A DNA stretch of 64,000 nucleotides from Steroidobacteraceae bacterium (GTDB taxonomy: Bacteria; Pseudomonadota; Gammaproteobacteria; Steroidobacterales; Steroidobacteraceae), in contig JAWLAG010000001.1 of assembly GCA_041395505.1 (NCBI GenBank), forward strand, positions 1,860,001 through 1,924,000, read 5' to 3'. This document shows positions 16,801 through 24,032 of this stretch, in pieces. A model generated the notes under the pieces. It was not told the origin of the DNA and did no database searches. It saw only the letters and a program-made list of their open reading frames with translations. Position 1 is the stretch's first letter. Each line of letters begins with the position of its first letter. Both the position numbers and the translations under genes were made by a program.

Positions 16801-18015
16801 GTGAGTGCCGGGGCCAACACGCGCCGGGCAGTCTCCGGCATGCGCCCCACGGGTCAATTGCACCTCGGCAATTACCATGGCGCGCTCAAGAACTGGGTTG
16901 CGCTCCAGTACGAGTACCAGTGCCTGTTCTTCGTCGCCGATTGGCACGCGCTGACGACCGGCTACGATAGCACTGCCGATCTGCAGGCCAACACATTCGA
17001 AATGGTCGTCGACTGGCTGGCCGCGGGGCTCAATCCAGGTGTGGCGACCTTTTTCGTGCAATCGCGCGTGCCAGAGCACGCGGAGTTGCACCTGCTGCTG
17101 TCGATGGTGACACCGCTCAGCTGGCTGGAGAGGGTTCCAACATTCAAGGATCAGCAGGAGCAAATGCGCGAACGCGATCTCGCCACATACGGATTCCTGG
17201 GATATCCGTTGCTGCAAAGTGCAGATGTGCTCGTGTACCGGACCAACTTTGTCCCGGTGGGCGAAGACCAGGTTGCGCATATCGAAATCGCGCGTGAAGT
17301 CGCCCGGCGGTTCAACAACATTTACGGCACGGAGCCTGATTTCATCGAGCGTGCCGAGGCGGCCATCAAGGGCCTGGGTACGCGCAACGCCAAACTATAC
17401 AGGCAGTTGCGCAAGAATTTTCAGGAATCGGGTGACCAGGAAGCCTTGGCCAAGGCGCAGGCGATGGTGCAGTCGAATACCCGCATCAGCCTCGCGGACC
17501 GCGAACGCCTTCTCGGGTATCTCGAGGGCGGCTACATCAGCATACTCACGGAGCCACAGGCGCTGCTCACTGCGACCCCGAAAGTGCCAGGACTGGATGG
17601 CAGGAAGATGTCGAAATCGTACGAGAACACGATTTCGATGCGCGAGGATCCCGATAGCGCCGCACGCAAGCTGAAGGCAATGCAGACCGATCCGGCGAGG
17701 GTGCGCCGCACCGATCCCGGCGATCCCGCCAAATGCCCGGTGTTCGACCTGCACCGCATCTACTCGGACGCCGAGGTTCAGCAATGGGCGCAGCAAGGGT
17801 GCCGCAGTGCTGCGATCGGCTGTCTGCAATGCAAGCAGCCGCTGATCGACAAGGTCGTGGAAGAAGTAACCGGCAACCGCCGCAGGGCCCAGGAATTCAT
17901 CGATAATCCCGATGTGGTACGAAACATACTCAACGAAGGGTCGGAAAAGGCCCGCGATCTTGCGCGAGAGACGCTCGACGACGTCCGTCGGGTCATGCAT
18001 TTGCGTGACGAGTAG
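16801..18015 (+). CDS. trpS: Tryptophan-tRNA ligase
   Basis: A class I aminoacyl-tRNA synthetase of 404 residues from the GTG at 16801 (421 from TTG at 16750). The HIGH region is SGMRPTGQLHLGNYHGAL and the KMSKS motif is GLDGRKMSKSYENT. Between ADVLVYRTNFVPVGEDQ and the KMSKS loop there is an insert of ~70 residues (GTRNAKLYRQLRKNFQES through LEGGYISILTEP) that is absent from the ~335-residue E. coli enzyme but is known from longer TrpS forms in Pseudomonas/Xanthomonas relatives. Start uncertain: no ATG precedes the catalytic core and neither candidate has a strong ribosome-binding site. scpA follows after 11 bp. Confidence 0.93.
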   Translation: MSAGANTRRAVSGMRPTGQLHLGNYHGALKNWVALQYEYQCLFFVADWHALTTGYDSTADLQANTFEMVVDWLAAGLNPGVATFFVQSRVPEHAELHLLLSMVTPLSWLERVPTFKDQQEQMRERDLATYGFLGYPLLQSADVLVYRTNFVPVGEDQVAHIEIAREVARRFNNIYGTEPDFIERAEAAIKGLGTRNAKLYRQLRKNFQESGDQEALAKAQAMVQSNTRISLADRERLLGYLEGGYISILTEPQALLTATPKVPGLDGRKMSKSYENTISMREDPDSAARKLKAMQTDPARVRRTDPGDPAKCPVFDLHRIYSDAEVQQWAQQGCRSAAIGCLQCKQPLIDKVVEEVTGNRRRAQEFIDNPDVVRNILNEGSEKARDLARETLDDVRRVMHLRDE

Positions 18016-18026
18016 GGTGCAGTGCA

Positions 18027-18932
18027 TTGGCTAAACCAAAGCTCAAGCTCATAGTCGGCAGACCGGCGCAGGTTGCGCCGGCCGCAGTCCAGCCGGCGCA
18101 GGTCGAGATGCCATTTGCCGTGGTGCAAGGCGAGCAGATCACCGAGTTGCCTCGCGACCTGTACATACCGCCTCAGGCGCTCGAGGTCTTTCTCGAGGCA
18201 TTCGAGGGTCCGCTCGACCTGCTGCTTTATCTCATCCGGCGCCAGAACCTCGACATTCTGGACATACCCATCGCGGAAATTACCAGCCAGTACGTCAAGT
18301 ACATCGATCTCATGCAGAACCTGGAGCTCGAATTGGCAGGCGAGTATCTGCTGATGGCTGCGACGCTCGCGGAAATCAAATCGAGGATGCTGCTGCCACG
18401 CAGTTCCGATGCCGACTCCAATGAGTCCGACGATCCGCGCGCCGAGCTGGTCCGTCGGCTGCAGGAGTACGAACGATTCAAGCAGGCGGCGGAGAACATC
18501 GACAGACTGCCGCGTCTCGAGCGCGACGTATGGACGGCAGAGGCAGTGTCGCCCGATCTGCCGCGCAGCAAACCCCTGCCGGTGGTCACGCTGCGCGAGA
18601 TGATCCTGGCGTTTCGGGATGTGGTCGCGCGCGCCGAGCATTTCAGTCATCACCACATTGCGCGCGAGCCGTTGTCCGTCCGCGAGAGAATGAGCGCGAT
18701 TCTCGAAGCGCTGGGCGGCAGCAGCTACCTGGAATTCCAGCAGCTTTTCGATGTCCAGGAAGGCCGCATGGGTATTGCTGTAACATTCGTTGCGGTGCTG
18801 GAACTGATGCGCGAGGGCCTGATCGACGTCGTGCAAACCGAGTTCTGCGGGCCGCTGCATGTGCGCGGTGCCGCGGCCCGAAACAATCTGCGACTGGTGG
18901 AAGACAGTGACAATGCGGAGCCTGGCCAATGA
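18027..18932 (+). CDS. scpA: Segregation and condensation protein A (kleisin)
   Basis: A 301-residue kleisin that bridges SMC heads and binds ScpB. The family signature is clear: LEAFEGPLDLLLYLIRRQNLDILDIPI, then ITSQYVKYIDLMQNLELELAGEYLLMAATLAEIKSRMLLP, and the C-terminal winged helix beginning near VTFVAVLELMREG. An N-terminal extension of about 45 residues precedes the core. The start appears to be TTG at 18027; no ATG or GTG is suitably placed. Its stop overlaps the scpB start by 4 bp. Confidence 0.96.
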   Translation: MAKPKLKLIVGRPAQVAPAAVQPAQVEMPFAVVQGEQITELPRDLYIPPQALEVFLEAFEGPLDLLLYLIRRQNLDILDIPIAEITSQYVKYIDLMQNLELELAGEYLLMAATLAEIKSRMLLPRSSDADSNESDDPRAELVRRLQEYERFKQAAENIDRLPRLERDVWTAEAVSPDLPRSKPLPVVTLREMILAFRDVVARAEHFSHHHIAREPLSVRERMSAILEALGGSSYLEFQQLFDVQEGRMGIAVTFVAVLELMREGLIDVVQTEFCGPLHVRGAAARNNLRLVEDSDNAEPGQ

Positions 18933-19672
18933 GTGAGGATCGTCTGCGCAATATGGTCGAGGCTGCATTGCTGGCCGCCGGTCGACCCTTGCAGATCAGC
19001 GACCTTGTGGCAATCGCCGACGAGGCAGAGCGGCCATCAGCAGCTGAAGTGCGGTCGGCGTTGCAGTCGCTCGCCCTGCAATTCGAGGGGCGCGGCATAG
19101 AGCTTGCCCAGGTGGCCGGTGGCTATCGCATACAGGTGCGCAGTGAGTGGGCGACGCAGATTGCGCGACTGTGGCCGGAAAAAGCACCGCGCTTCTCGCG
19201 CGCGATGCTCGAGACGATCGCCCTGATCGCTTATCGCCAGCCCATCACCCGGGCCGAGATCGAAGCCGTACGCGGCGTTGCCGTCAACCCGAATATCGTG
19301 CGGACGCTTGTTGAACGAGGCTGGGTCAAGGTCGTTGGGCATCGCGACGTACCCGGTCACCCGGAACTGCTAGGTACGACAAGGGATTTCCTCGACTACT
19401 TTGGCCTTGCGCGGATCGACGAGCTGCCGCCGCTCGCCGAAATTCGTTCCATGCTGGAGCTCGATCCGCAGTTGGACCTGCCAGGCACGGAAATCGCGGA
19501 CCCCGGCCCGGATGCCGGGGATTCGGTTGGGGAGCTGGCGGTCGAAGGCACAGAGCTGTGTGAGGCGACCGACGATGGCAATGACGAAGAATCGACGGAA
19601 GACCAACTCTGCGCCGAAGTCGAGGCGAGCAGCAGCGGTTTGGTCGCGTCCGGTTCGGAAAATCACGACTGA
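18929..19672 (+). CDS. scpB: Segregation and condensation protein B
   Basis: A 247-residue ScpB with two winged-helix domains: MVEAALLAAGRPLQISDL at the N-terminus and SRAMLETIALIAYRQPITRAEIE followed by VNPNIVRTLVERGWVKVVG and PELLGTTRDFLDYFGL in the second domain. The last ~60 residues are an acidic, low-complexity tail. ScpB dimers bind ScpA and regulate SMC. ATGA overlap with scpA. The 3' end likely overlaps the next gene by 98 bp. Confidence 0.96.
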   Translation: MSEDRLRNMVEAALLAAGRPLQISDLVAIADEAERPSAAEVRSALQSLALQFEGRGIELAQVAGGYRIQVRSEWATQIARLWPEKAPRFSRAMLETIALIAYRQPITRAEIEAVRGVAVNPNIVRTLVERGWVKVVGHRDVPGHPELLGTTRDFLDYFGLARIDELPPLAEIRSMLELDPQLDLPGTEIADPGPDAGDSVGELAVEGTELCEATDDGNDEESTEDQLCAEVEASSSGLVASGSENHD

Positions 19673-20456
19673 CAGCCCGCACGCAGCCGCTACGCGCAAG
19701 GCGGAGCGACTGCAGAAATACCTCGCTGCCCGTGGTTTTGGTTCACGTCGCGAAGTCGACCGCTGGATCGAAGCCGGACGGGTCACCATCAATGGCCGCA
19801 AGGCTGCGCCAGGGGATCGGGCAGCGCCGGGCGATCGCATCGAACTGGACGGTCGCGAACTCAGGCGACAGCTCGGCCAGCAATCCCTTCCCGTCCTGCT
19901 CTGCAACCGCTCACCGGGCCAATGGTTGCTTTCCGGGGCCGGCCACGAAGACAGTCTCGCTGCGACATTGCCGCGCCGCAGCGGACGCCGATTCATCGCG
20001 GTCAGTCCGTTGCCGCGAATAGACGGAGGCCTCGAGATCATCACGGCCGATGGCGAAATTGCGAGCCGATTGCAACGCGCCAGTGCCACGTGGCAGAGCA
20101 CATTCAGCGTGCGGATTCGCGGCGAGTTGAACGAGGCGCACCGAGCCTCAATTCTGGGCGGGCAGCTCGACTCGGGAAAACGTATCGATGTGCTGGCATT
20201 GCAGGAAGTGGGCGGAGAAGGCAGCAACCGCTGGTATGAAATCGAGGCGCGTGATGCCAGCGGACACGAATTGCGCCAACTCCTCGAGCGACAGGGAGCG
20301 ACCGTCAGTCGCGTCCTGCGCATCCGTTTTGGGGCTCTCGCGCTCGGTCGCGACCTGGCCCGCGGCCGCAGCCGCGAGCTTACGGCTGTTGAGCTCCAGC
20401 AGCTGCTGAAGGCGCAGCCGCAGCACCCCGCTGACAGTCGAAACTCCGGCCATTGA
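19575..20456 (+). CDS. RluB-like protein with degenerate pseudouridine synthase domain
   Basis: A 293-residue protein. A basic N-terminus leads into an S4 RNA-binding domain (ERLQKYLAARGFGSRREVDRW, about 44-95), then a pseudouridine-synthase fold of the RluB/RsuA type (FSVRIRGEL, GGEGSNRWYEIEARD, SRVLRIRFGALAL). At the active site the family pattern GRLDxxT is replaced by SPLPRID (144-150): Pro147 sits where the catalytic Asp belongs, and the basic RNREVRR segment is SGHELRQ. It follows scpB as rluB does elsewhere. No start codon lies between the scpB stop and the S4 domain; the ATG at 19575 (or 19581), with GAGGCGA upstream, overlaps scpB and is my choice. It may bind rRNA without catalysis. 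Confidence 0.8.
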   Translation: MAMTKNRRKTNSAPKSRRAAAVWSRPVRKITTDSPHAAATRKAERLQKYLAARGFGSRREVDRWIEAGRVTINGRKAAPGDRAAPGDRIELDGRELRRQLGQQSLPVLLCNRSPGQWLLSGAGHEDSLAATLPRRSGRRFIAVSPLPRIDGGLEIITADGEIASRLQRASATWQSTFSVRIRGELNEAHRASILGGQLDSGKRIDVLALQEVGGEGSNRWYEIEARDASGHELRQLLERQGATVSRVLRIRFGALALGRDLARGRSRELTAVELQQLLKAQPQHPADSRNSGH

Positions 20457-21183
20457 TGCCGCGGGCCGCAGGCCCCAACAGACCGATATACGGTGCGATG
20501 ACATCCTCCGGCGCCGGCAGGCTGCCCAGGTCTTCGGAGGGGTATGCCTGGCGACGCATGCGAGTGCGCGTTCGCCCCGGATTGACGGCATTGACCCTGA
20601 TGCGGGTCGAACCGCCCAGTTCCTCGGCAAGCAGCTGGGTCAAAGCCTCGACGCCGAATTTCGAGACGGCATACGCGCCCCAGAATGCCCTTGCCTTGCG
20701 TCCGACCGAACTCGTGGTGAACACCACCGAGGCGTCGTCCGAGCGGCGCAACAGCGGCAGCATGACCTGGGTCAGCGCAAATGCCGCGGTCAGATTGACC
20801 TGCAGAACCCGGCACCATGTGGGGACGTCGTAGTGTTCGACAGGGGCGAGAATGCCGAGCAACGCAGCCATGTGTACGAGGCCGTCCAGGCGACCATAGC
20901 GCGTTTGGATCGCCCCCGCGGTTTCGTCATATTGCGCGGCAAGCGCGTTCTCGAGATCAAGGACGGCGATCGAAGGCGCGACGCCACCCGCATCTTCGAT
21001 CCGGTCGGCCAGGCTGTTCAAGGCTTTGCCGTCTCGCCCAAGCAGGACCAGCTCGGCCCCATGGCGCGCGCAACTCAAGGCAAGCGCTGTGCCTATGCCG
21101 CCATTGGCGCCTGTAATCGCTATAACCCTGCCGCGCAACTCATCAGCGCCGGGTCGGTAAGCCGACCAGTCGAATTCAGTCAT
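20380..21183 (-). CDS. yciK: YciK-family short-chain dehydrogenase/reductase
   Basis: A 267-residue Rossmann-fold oxidoreductase: cofactor loop ITGANGGIG, central LVHMAALLG, catalytic Ser in VVFTTSSVGRKARAFWGAY and the YAVSK active-site Tyr/Lys pair. The YxPxxDxLxxR start (YRPGADELRGR) is typical of YciK. The substrate is unknown. The ATG at 21183 overlaps the end of rmuC by 8 bp. The 3' end overlaps the convergent rluB-like gene by 77 bp. In Pseudomonas relatives yciK follows ubiG-mupP directly; here rmuC has come between. Confidence 0.9.
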   Translation of the reverse strand: MTEFDWSAYRPGADELRGRVIAITGANGGIGTALALSCARHGAELVLLGRDGKALNSLADRIEDAGGVAPSIAVLDLENALAAQYDETAGAIQTRYGRLDGLVHMAALLGILAPVEHYDVPTWCRVLQVNLTAAFALTQVMLPLLRRSDDASVVFTTSSVGRKARAFWGAYAVSKFGVEALTQLLAEELGGSTRIRVNAVNPGRTRTRMRRQAYPSEDLGSLPAPEDVIAPYIGLLGPAARGINGRSFDCQRGAAAAPSAAAGAQQP

Positions 21184-22483
21184 CAGCGGACTCGTCTCCA
21201 CGCACAGCGCGCGCATCGTCTGCGGCGAGGCGTGGGGCGCGGACCTGTTTGTCGATTTGTGCCGGCTCATCGAGCGCAGACTCGGCGGTTGCGCCAAGCT
21301 CGCTGAATCGCCGCGCCTGTGGCAGTACCTTGCGTTCGAGTGAGCCGACGGCACGGTTGTAACTGTCCACTGCGGCTTGCAGCCTGTCGCCCACGCTGGA
21401 GAGATTCTGGGTGAACTTGCCGAGTCGCGCGTAGAGTTCCTGGCCGAGTTGACGGATTGTTTCGGCATTTTTTGCAACGTCGACCTGGCGCCAGCCGAAC
21501 GCAACTGCCTTGAGCAGCGCTATCAATGTCGAGGGAGTCGCCAGCACGACATTGCGGCGCATGGCATCTTCGATCAATTCCGGGCGCACGGTCAACGCGG
21601 CCGACAGAAACTGATCTCCCGGCAGAAACAATACGACGAACTCCGGACTGCGCTCGAAGCTCGCCCAGTATCGCTTGGCACCAAGTTCCGATACCCGCTG
21701 CGCGACCTGGCTCGCATGGCGCTGCAGCGCTCCGCGGCGCTGGTCGTCATCTTCGCATTCGAGCGCTTCGAGATAGGCATCGAGCGGTGTCTTGGCATCA
21801 ATCACAAGTTCGCGTGCATCCGGCATGTGCACGACAAGATCGGGGCGCAGGGTGGAGTCATCATCGCTGCGCTGGACCTGCACGGAAAAATCGTAATGTT
21901 CGGTAAGGCCGGCGAGTTCGACCACGCGTCGCAGCGTCACTTCGCCCCATCGCCCGCGCACTTCCGGGCGGCGCAATGCAGTGACGAGATTGCGCGTCTC
22001 GCGACCCAGCTGCGCCTGACCGCTCGCCAGCGATTCGATTTGCGTCCGCAGTTGCGTGAATGCGTCGCGCCGCTCCCTTTCGAGGCTCGCCACCTGGGCT
22101 TCCGTCTTCTCGAGTGCGCTGCGTATCGGATCGAGCATGGCCTGTACAGCGGCTTCGCGTTCTCGCAGTGTACCGCTCGCGGCCTGCTGCTGGGTCGTGA
22201 GCGTTTCGCGGGCCATGCGCAGGAACAGTTCGCTGTTGTTCCGCAAGGTATCACTGGCGAGATCATCGAATGCCACGCGCAGTCGCTGCTCGCTTTGTTC
22301 GAGCAACGCCAGTTGCGCCTGTTCGCTTTGCAGCTGCGCCTCGAGCCGCGCGCGGGCGGCCTCGAGCTCGCCGCGCATTCGTTCGACACGACTCGCCTCG
22401 CGCAGGCGCCCACCCAGGAAACCGAGTGCTCCAGCAAATAATGCCGTCAGAGAAAACGCGATGAGAAGCCAGGTATCGGTCAT
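21176..22483 (-). CDS. rmuC: DNA recombination protein RmuC
   Basis: A 435-residue protein with an N-terminal membrane helix (LLIAFSLTALFAGALGFLGG), a long coiled coil (about 30-150) and the RmuC nuclease-like domain: RPEVRGRWGEVTLRRVVELAG, RPDLVVHMPDARELVIDAKTPL, FVVLFLPGDQFLSAAL and NVVLATPSTLIALLKAVAFGWRQ. In E. coli RmuC limits recombination at inverted repeats. It overlaps the upstream phosphatase gene by 4 bp and yciK by 8 bp. Confidence 0.95.
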   Translation of the reverse strand: MTDTWLLIAFSLTALFAGALGFLGGRLREASRVERMRGELEAARARLEAQLQSEQAQLALLEQSEQRLRVAFDDLASDTLRNNSELFLRMARETLTTQQQAASGTLREREAAVQAMLDPIRSALEKTEAQVASLERERRDAFTQLRTQIESLASGQAQLGRETRNLVTALRRPEVRGRWGEVTLRRVVELAGLTEHYDFSVQVQRSDDDSTLRPDLVVHMPDARELVIDAKTPLDAYLEALECEDDDQRRGALQRHASQVAQRVSELGAKRYWASFERSPEFVVLFLPGDQFLSAALTVRPELIEDAMRRNVVLATPSTLIALLKAVAFGWRQVDVAKNAETIRQLGQELYARLGKFTQNLSSVGDRLQAAVDSYNRAVGSLERKVLPQARRFSELGATAESALDEPAQIDKQVRAPRLAADDARAVRGDESADD

Positions 22484-23181
22484 GGCGGCGACGACGCATC
22501 GAGGCTCGCTGCATCGCGCAGCCAGTGGATCAGTTCAAAGGGTCTGCCGAGCCAGCCGTCGGCCGGCCAGCTGCGCGGGTTCTCGCCCGCGTGGTAATAA
22601 CCATAGGCCGCGATCAGGCAACGCATACCGGCGGCCCTTGCAGCCAGGGCGTCCCGTTCCGCATCGCCGATGTATACGCATTGCGCCGGATCGACGCCGA
22701 GCTGGCCGGCCGCATGCAGGAGCGGCGCAGGATGCGGTTTGCTGTGGGCCGTTGTGTCTCCACAGACAAGGCATCCGGGGCGGTCCCGCAAACCTATGCC
22801 TTGCAACAATGGCTCGGTCAACCAGGTCGCCTTGTTGGTGACGATGCCCCACCGCAGGCGGTTCGCTTCGATATAGCCCAGGACCTGATCGCAATCGGCG
22901 AACATCTGCGTTCGCTCGTGAAGATTCGCGCGATAGTGCTCGAGAAAGCGCCGGCGCAAATCGTCGAATCGCGCTCCATTGACTCCAGGGAATCCCTGCG
23001 CGACCAACGCGGAGCCACCGTGGGAGACCCAGCCGCGCAACTGCGTGACCGGCAGTGCCGGCAGCTGCTCCTCGGCGCGCAGGCGATTGACTGCAGACGC
23101 CAAGTCGTCCGCTGTATCGAGCAGGGTACCGTCGAGGTCGAAAAGGACGGCGCGTACCGGGGGCAATCGGTTGCGGGTCAT
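22480..23181 (-). CDS. mupP: HAD phosphatase, probable N-acetylmuramic acid 6-phosphate phosphatase (MupP-like)
   Basis: A 233-residue HAD hydrolase with nucleophile motif VLFDLDGTLLDTADD near the N-terminus, motif II IVTNKATWL, the motif III lysine in KPHPAPLLHAA and motif IV YIGDAERD. By sequence alone it could be called phosphoglycolate phosphatase (gph). The position between ubiG and yciK downstream of gyrA is the one described for MupP in Pseudomonas, which acts in anabolic peptidoglycan recycling, so I favour MupP. It overlaps ubiG and rmuC by 4 bp each. The substrate cannot be proved from sequence. Confidence 0.75.
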   Translation of the reverse strand: MTRNRLPPVRAVLFDLDGTLLDTADDLASAVNRLRAEEQLPALPVTQLRGWVSHGGSALVAQGFPGVNGARFDDLRRRFLEHYRANLHERTQMFADCDQVLGYIEANRLRWGIVTNKATWLTEPLLQGIGLRDRPGCLVCGDTTAHSKPHPAPLLHAAGQLGVDPAQCVYIGDAERDALAARAAGMRCLIAAYGYYHAGENPRSWPADGWLGRPFELIHWLRDAASLDASSPP

Positions 23182-23939
23182 GAGTCTTGCAATCGCAGCG
23201 CGGCGATGTAGTTGATATCGATGTCTTCGCCGAGCGCGCATTGCATCGTCAGGGGGTTGAAGGTGAGCCCGGCGACGGCTGAAATCTCCAGGCCCGTTTT
23301 CCGCGCTGCTCGGGCGAGTTCCGAGGGTTTGATGAAGCGGCGATAGTCGTGGGTGCCGCGCGGCACCAGGCCGAGGACATACTCGGCTGCGACGACCGCC
23401 AGGGCGAAGGATTTCGGATTGCGATTGATGGTCGAGACGAACAGCGAACCGCCCGGCGCGAGTAGTTGCCCTAGCGTGAGCAGCAATTGCTCCGGGTCGG
23501 GCACGTGTTCGAGCAATTCCATGCAGCACACGATGTCGAAATGAGCAGGGTGGCTGCTCGCCAAGTCGGTAGCGGAAATCCGCTGGTAATCGATCGCCAA
23601 CCCGGCCTGCGCGGCATGGAGCCTTGCGACCTCGACCATGGCAATGGACAGGTCGATGCCGACCACCGTCGCGTTGCGCCGGCGCAATGATTCGGCGAGG
23701 AGTCCGCCGCCGCAGCCGACGTCGAGCGCCCGGCGATTGGACAGGTTTTCATGTCTCTGGATGAATTCCATGCGCGCCGCGTTCATGGCGTGCAGGCCGC
23801 GAAACGGTCCCTCTGTATCCCAGAACTGATGTGCGCTGCGGTCGAATTTGTCGATTTCCGCGGGGTCGACGTTGGCATTTTGAGACGCTTGCGGCACCGG
23901 TGAAGTATATCGGCTGGGGACGGCGCATTGCGCGGTCAT
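23178..23939 (-). CDS. ubiG: Ubiquinone biosynthesis O-methyltransferase
   Basis: A 253-residue SAM-dependent class I methyltransferase that does both O-methylation steps of ubiquinone synthesis. Family motifs: VDPAEIDKFDRSAHQFWD, GPFRGLHAMNAARMEFI, the SAM loop ALDVGCGGGLLAESL, FDIVCCMELLEHVPDP and FVSTINRNPKSFALAVVAAEYVLGLVPRGTH. The ATG at 23939 gives a short non-conserved leader before the core. It is divergent from gyrA (93 bp between starts), an arrangement common in Pseudomonas and enteric relatives. Confidence 0.95.
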   Translation of the reverse strand: MTAQCAVPSRYTSPVPQASQNANVDPAEIDKFDRSAHQFWDTEGPFRGLHAMNAARMEFIQRHENLSNRRALDVGCGGGLLAESLRRRNATVVGIDLSIAMVEVARLHAAQAGLAIDYQRISATDLASSHPAHFDIVCCMELLEHVPDPEQLLLTLGQLLAPGGSLFVSTINRNPKSFALAVVAAEYVLGLVPRGTHDYRRFIKPSELARAARKTGLEISAVAGLTFNPLTMQCALGEDIDINYIAALRLQDS

Positions 23940-23986
23940 TGCGCGCGTTGCCGCACCCGGGCGACCACCTGTTTTGATCCTGGTTG

Positions 23987-23995
23987 TGATAGAAT
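23987..23995 (+). promoter_or_regulatory. Extended -10 promoter of gyrA
   Basis: TGATAGAAT is an extended -10 element (TGn followed by TAGAAT). No good -35 is visible at 17 bp, as is usual for extended -10 promoters. Transcription would begin near 24002, giving a ~30-nt leader before the gyrA ATG. Confidence 0.5.
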
Positions 23996-24032
23996 TTCGC
24001 ATGCAGATTCCTGTGCAGAAACCCCAGCACGA

